Source: Neoarius graeffei (taxonomy: Eukaryota > Chordata > Actinopteri > Siluriformes > Ariidae). From it: 64,000 nucleotides of DNA. How positions within the stretch are numbered: position 1 is the stretch's first letter; each line of letters opens with the position of its first letter. Positions 60,572-64,000 of the stretch are shown here, piece after piece. The stretch is taken from positions 41,771,059-41,835,058 of the forward strand of contig NC_083574.1 of the NCBI RefSeq assembly GCF_027579695.1, given 5' to 3'. The position numbers and the translations under genes are program-made. Under the pieces are notes generated by a model. The model worked only from the letters and a program-made list of their open reading frames with translations, had not been told where the DNA came from and ran no database searches.

Positions 60572-61594
60572 AGCTGCTGTTATAAAAGCTCTATCAACAC
60601 CTTCTGCTCAATCAGAATGGAGAATTCGAAAGCAGTATGGTGTAATTACACGTCGTACTTAAAGTGCTTTATGACTTACTATCAGCCTTAAGCTGAGCAG
60701 TTGAAGGTTAAGTGCTTTGCTTGAAGGCCTGACAGTGCCTGGCATTCCTGGGGTTTCAATCCATGATCTAAACGACTGCTCTTGTAAATATAGTTGGTGT
60801 TGAACCATTGGCAGAGCGCGCTTTCTTATTTCTCATGCTGCTTCTTTGAGATGCAGAGGCGGTTGACCTTTGCATTCATTTGTTTATGATCCGTCTAAGG
60901 AGTGTGCACTGTTTAAACAACAGATCTATAATGGAAATTTTAAAATTGTTACCACACAAAGATCTGTTTCACCACTGAATACATGAATAGCCAAGAAAAT
61001 AATCGATTCTAAAATGTCCCCTGATTGGTCATTCAGTGATTAGACCGTTCGGTCTGATGCTTGGGAACAAGAAATAAAAAAAAAAATTTAAAAAACACAC
61101 ACAGACAACATGCTGGTTCAGTTCAACATTTGATGTGAAGTTGTTCTGAAATGTGTGATGCACAGACAGGACTGTTGTGTTACCACTCTGTGCGCTTTAT
61201 ATACCGTTCAATTTATCAACATCAAATGTGGCCTTATTCTATTGTGTCTGAGCTTGAAAAGGCTGAAAATACAGCTGATGCATCCGAAGGTAGTAGTTTG
61301 ATTTATTTGTTTTTTTTTAACTACTTCTGAAAAGTTTTGTTTTATTTTTAGATTTAATTTCAGACTTCAGACAGAACGACAGACTTTTCAAGGAAAACCC
61401 AGTGGCTCTGTTATGCAGGAGGGGGCATTTATTTTCGCTGACATGGTTTTGACGTACTTATCCCTTTAGACTGCAAATCAATACAAAGTGCTTCCGACTG
61501 ATCACCTTTATCTTATGATGAAACATTTCTATCCTGATGGGAGGGGACTCTCCTAGGAGGACCCCGCCCCCATTCCACAGGCCATGAAGGCTCA
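60572..61594 (+). other. No gene recognised
   Basis: Non-coding, with A- and T-runs. Nothing familiar. Confidence 0.4.
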
Positions 61595-62103
61595 AGGCCT
61601 CTGCATGCTCTTGCGACAAGGCTTTCGCAGATAGCTTTTCGCAGACAGTTGTAATTTATCGTTGAGCGGGGAGTAATAGGCGTGCGCGATGTTATTCACC
61701 GCCACAACGCAAGGGGGCGCGAAATCGCTAGGAGTAGTTGGTGGGTGTGGTTAGTGGAGTGTTTATCCTCCGGTTACTTATAATGACTAGAACTGGAGTT
61801 GTATAGATGTACGTACTTCCTCGATCAACCGCTCTTCGTTCTGCTCCATCTTCGCTCATGTTTTTAAAAATGGCGGTCGTGAAAACAAAACAAACCGGGA
61901 AAGTAGGGAAGCGGAAGTGCGTGTACAGCGGATGTAGAGTGGACCAATCGGAGCCCTCTTGTCTGCGACGCTGTCTGCGAGGCTTCTGCGGTGGTTACAA
62001 TTTTTGGGAGGTGCACGCAGAGCGTCTGCGAAGGTGGGGGGGCTACGCAGACACTGTCTGCGACGCTCTCTGCGAGGACTGGGTTGTCAGCATAAATTGG
62101 CCT
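61595..62103 (-). mobile_element. Harbinger-like MITE, second copy
   Basis: Reversed relative to 31125-31625 and nearly the same length (509 bp). Left AGGCCTCTGCATGC, right GCATAAATTGGCCT, flanked by TCA and TAA. Confidence 0.75.
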
Positions 62104-62106
62104 TAA

Positions 62107-63140
62107 CTGAATATAAATCCAATGCTGTGTCCTTCACAGGCACCAGATCTAAAACTAATTGAACATATTTGGGAGGTTTTCGGGGTGATGTGTTAGAATG
62201 TGTTCTTGACCATCGTCAATACCAGTGACGGGAATAACGGCGTTAGAAATAAACGGCATTACTAACGGCATTACTTTTTTTAGTAACGAGTAATCTAACT
62301 AATTACTTTTTACATCGTTATAACGCCGTTCCCGTTACTTACAATAAAATACTATGCGTTACTTTATTAAAGCTGTTTTCCTCTGGCACGCTGCTCGTTC
62401 AGCCTTTCTTTACTCTGGTTTCGTGTGGTGCGGGGAAGACGCGAGACAACGGCACAGTAAGCCAATCAGAGTAGATTTGGACAACATACGTAGGCCTACT
62501 GCACTACTGCACACACTTTCAATCAGAAGACACCGCGATGGCGAGCGGTCAGCCCAAGACTGCGCTTTCAAACTGGAAATACAGCCATTACTTTTCATTA
62601 CTTGAAATAAAAGGCAAAAATGTCTACGTGCAATGATATCGAGGAACAAAGCGTTTGTCCTCGTCAGTGGCCAGTAATTAGTAACATAATTTTAATAACT
62701 ACAAAAATATATTAAATTTGATAGATGTCTTATCTCACATTGTCCCACAAAAATATTAATATAGTGTAGATAATGTTACTAATTGGTTCTGTTAAGTGTC
62801 CATTTCAGTCATTAAACACATTTAACATTTACTTTTATTATGATTACACTAATTGAATTTGATTTTTTTTTTGGGGGGGGAACAAAATGTAACGGAATAA
62901 TTACTTTCCCTGGTAAATAGTTACTTTTATGACAAAGTAACTCCGTTACTAACTCAGTTACTTTTTGGGAAAAGTAACTAGTAACTATAACTAATTACTT
63001 TTTGAAAGTAACGTGCCCAACACTGGTCAATACACACCTACCGAGAGAATATCTTCTGGAAGAATGGTCTTCATCACTCTAGCATGGTTCCAGAAACTTG
63101 AAGAATCGATGATCGGGTGCATTGAAACTGTTCTGGGGAA
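62107..63140 (+). pseudogene. Decayed Tc1-type transposase fragment split by a hAT element
   Basis: Left part (to 62214) reads APDLKLIEHIWEVF, close to the [12 protein letters not shown] motif of Tc1 transposases. Right part (63034-63140) reads REYLLEEWSSSL, the usual following helix. Stops occur in both parts. Confidence 0.65.
62223..63025. mobile_element. hAT element with perfect 8-bp duplication
   Basis: Starts CAGTGACGGG and ends GCCCAACACTG; GTCAATAC flanks it at 62215-62222 and 63026-63033. Internal AGTAACTAGTAACTATAACT and TTACTTTT words are typical of a widespread fish hAT MITE family. 803 bp, non-coding. Confidence 0.92.
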
Positions 63141-63660
63141 AGGTTCAAGATAACGTTGCACTTTAGGGCTAAAGAGCGAGTTTAAAGACGCTCTTAAGCA
63201 AAGAACGTTGTCTCTGTACTGTACGTGGTTTTCCCGAACTCACTCGTAAGAAGGGGTCTGAAGGGCAGCTTTGCTAAGAGCGTCTTTGCAGTGCGCATCC
63301 TCGATATAGGCATTAGTAGTTGCGAAAGGCATTCGTACTGCAATTGCTGAAGTCATGAGTAGTTGCTAAATCCAGTCGATGAGGTCACATGGTGTTCGTT
63401 TTTAACCAAAAACCAGTGAAATATAAAGTGCTTAAAATATATGTTAATATATTGTATCGTCATTAAGCATTACATATATAATGTGGTAATTAATAATTGA
63501 AACTATTTTACATTTTTGGTTAATGCATTTTTTTAAATTCCAATTGTCTTTTTTTAATTAAATGAACAAACGTTCACATGAAAGAATGAACAAATAATAC
63601 ACTAAATAATTCAGTAAATGTCTTCCCTGGGCCCGCTCATTTCACTGTGACCTATATACA
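63141..63660 (+). other. No gene recognised
   Basis: AT-rich towards the right, ending in a short CA run at 63658-63670. Confidence 0.4.
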
Positions 63661-63671
63661 CACACACACAC

Positions 63672-64000
63672 TATATTGCCAAAAGTATTCGCTCACCTGC
63701 CTTGACTCACATATAAGCTTAAGTGACATCCCATTCCTAATCCATAGGGTTCAATATGACGTCAGTCCAACCTTTGCAGCTAGAACAGCTTCAACTCTTC
63801 TGGGAAGGCTGTCCACAAGGTTTAGGAGTGTGTTTACGGGAATTTTTGACCATTCTTCCAGAAGCGTATTTGTGAGGTCACACACTGATGTTGGACGAGA
63901 AGGCCTGGCTCTCAGTCTCCGCTCTAATTCATCCCAAAGGTGTTCTATCGGGTTGAGGTCAGGACTCTGTGCAGGCCAGTCAAGTTCATCCACACCAGGC
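63672..64000 (-). mobile_element. Tc1-like element running off the window
   Basis: Terminal sequence TATATTGCCAAAAGTATTCG at 63672, followed inward by a transposase C-terminus. A different Tc1 family from the two at 10 and 59 kb. Confidence 0.88.
63751..64000 (-). CDS. Tc1 transposase, C-terminal part (partial)
   Basis: Reads [20 protein letters not shown], then ERRLRARPSRPTSVCDLTN, ending VEAVLAAKVGLTSY and a stop at 63751. The third catalytic residue (E in PIEHLW) is intact and the frame has no break up to the window edge. Whether the whole gene is intact cannot be seen. Confidence 0.75.
   Translation of the reverse strand, partial: PGVDELDWPAQSPDLNPIEHLWDELERRLRARPSRPTSVCDLTNTLLEEWSKIPVNTLLNLVDSLPRRVEAVLAAKVGLTSY

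Noticed and set aside
62354..62605. 83-codon frame
   Set aside because: Lies wholly inside the non-coding hAT MITE at 62223-63025.

Overview
This window is vertebrate nuclear DNA, almost certainly from a teleost fish. It carries spliced exons with vertebrate splice sites, long introns packed with fish-type DNA transposons (Tc1, hAT, Harbinger, Kolobok-like), and many copies of a tRNA-derived SINE of the Mermaid type. The exact SINE sequence reminds me of catfish genomes, but that is only an impression. There are no operons, CRISPR arrays or prokaryotic features.

The one gene that can be named with confidence is hipk2 (homeodomain-interacting protein kinase 2), + strand, 1601-37720. Eleven exons are present, from the last part of the kinase domain to the stop codon. 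All junctions have AG/GT sites and consistent phases, and together they encode 777 residues. The 5' part of the gene, including the kinase N-lobe and active site, lies before the window. A long 3' UTR probably follows, up to about 43.6 kb. At 46.6-48.2 kb there is a CpG-rich stretch that looks like the 5' end of another + strand gene: a non-coding exon, then an exon with an ATG, a signal-peptide-like sequence and a GT donor. I could not identify this gene. The rest of the window would be its first intron.

The remainder is transposable elements in several layers. Main layers: (1) 2.4-4.6 kb, a decayed Tc1 element split by an inverted-repeat element that carries a palindromic MITE and two SINEs; (2) 10.1-11.7 kb, a full-length Tc1 element with a dead transposase; (3) 19.75-24.23 kb, a TTAA-flanked element with a THAP-domain remnant (Kolobok-like), itself hit by a mariner-like element, a SINE, a BED-finger hAT element, a Tc1 MITE and a foldback MITE; (4) 27-28.2 kb, a LINE 3' end expanded by a 65-70 bp minisatellite; (5) 29.2-29.95 kb, two SINEs in tandem sharing three copies of one target site; (6) 31.1 and 61.6 kb, two opposite copies of a Harbinger MITE that keeps a MADF-like start; (7) 35.2-36.7 kb, a THAP fragment next to a hAT element with a perfect 8-bp duplication; (8) 48.3-53.2 kb, a SINE with inverted heads, duplicated, split by two hAT elements in tandem and by a Harbinger MITE; (9) 54.2-56.3 kb, two more THAP-bearing Kolobok-like elements, one broken by an inverted MITE dimer; (10) 57.4-64 kb, further hAT and Tc1 remnants.

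I found no undescribed multi-gene system. The unusual content is the transposon layering, the repeated use of the same target sites, the four independent THAP remnants, and the unassigned signal-peptide exon. Family names for repeats rest on target-site duplications, terminal repeats and remembered protein motifs, not on database searches.
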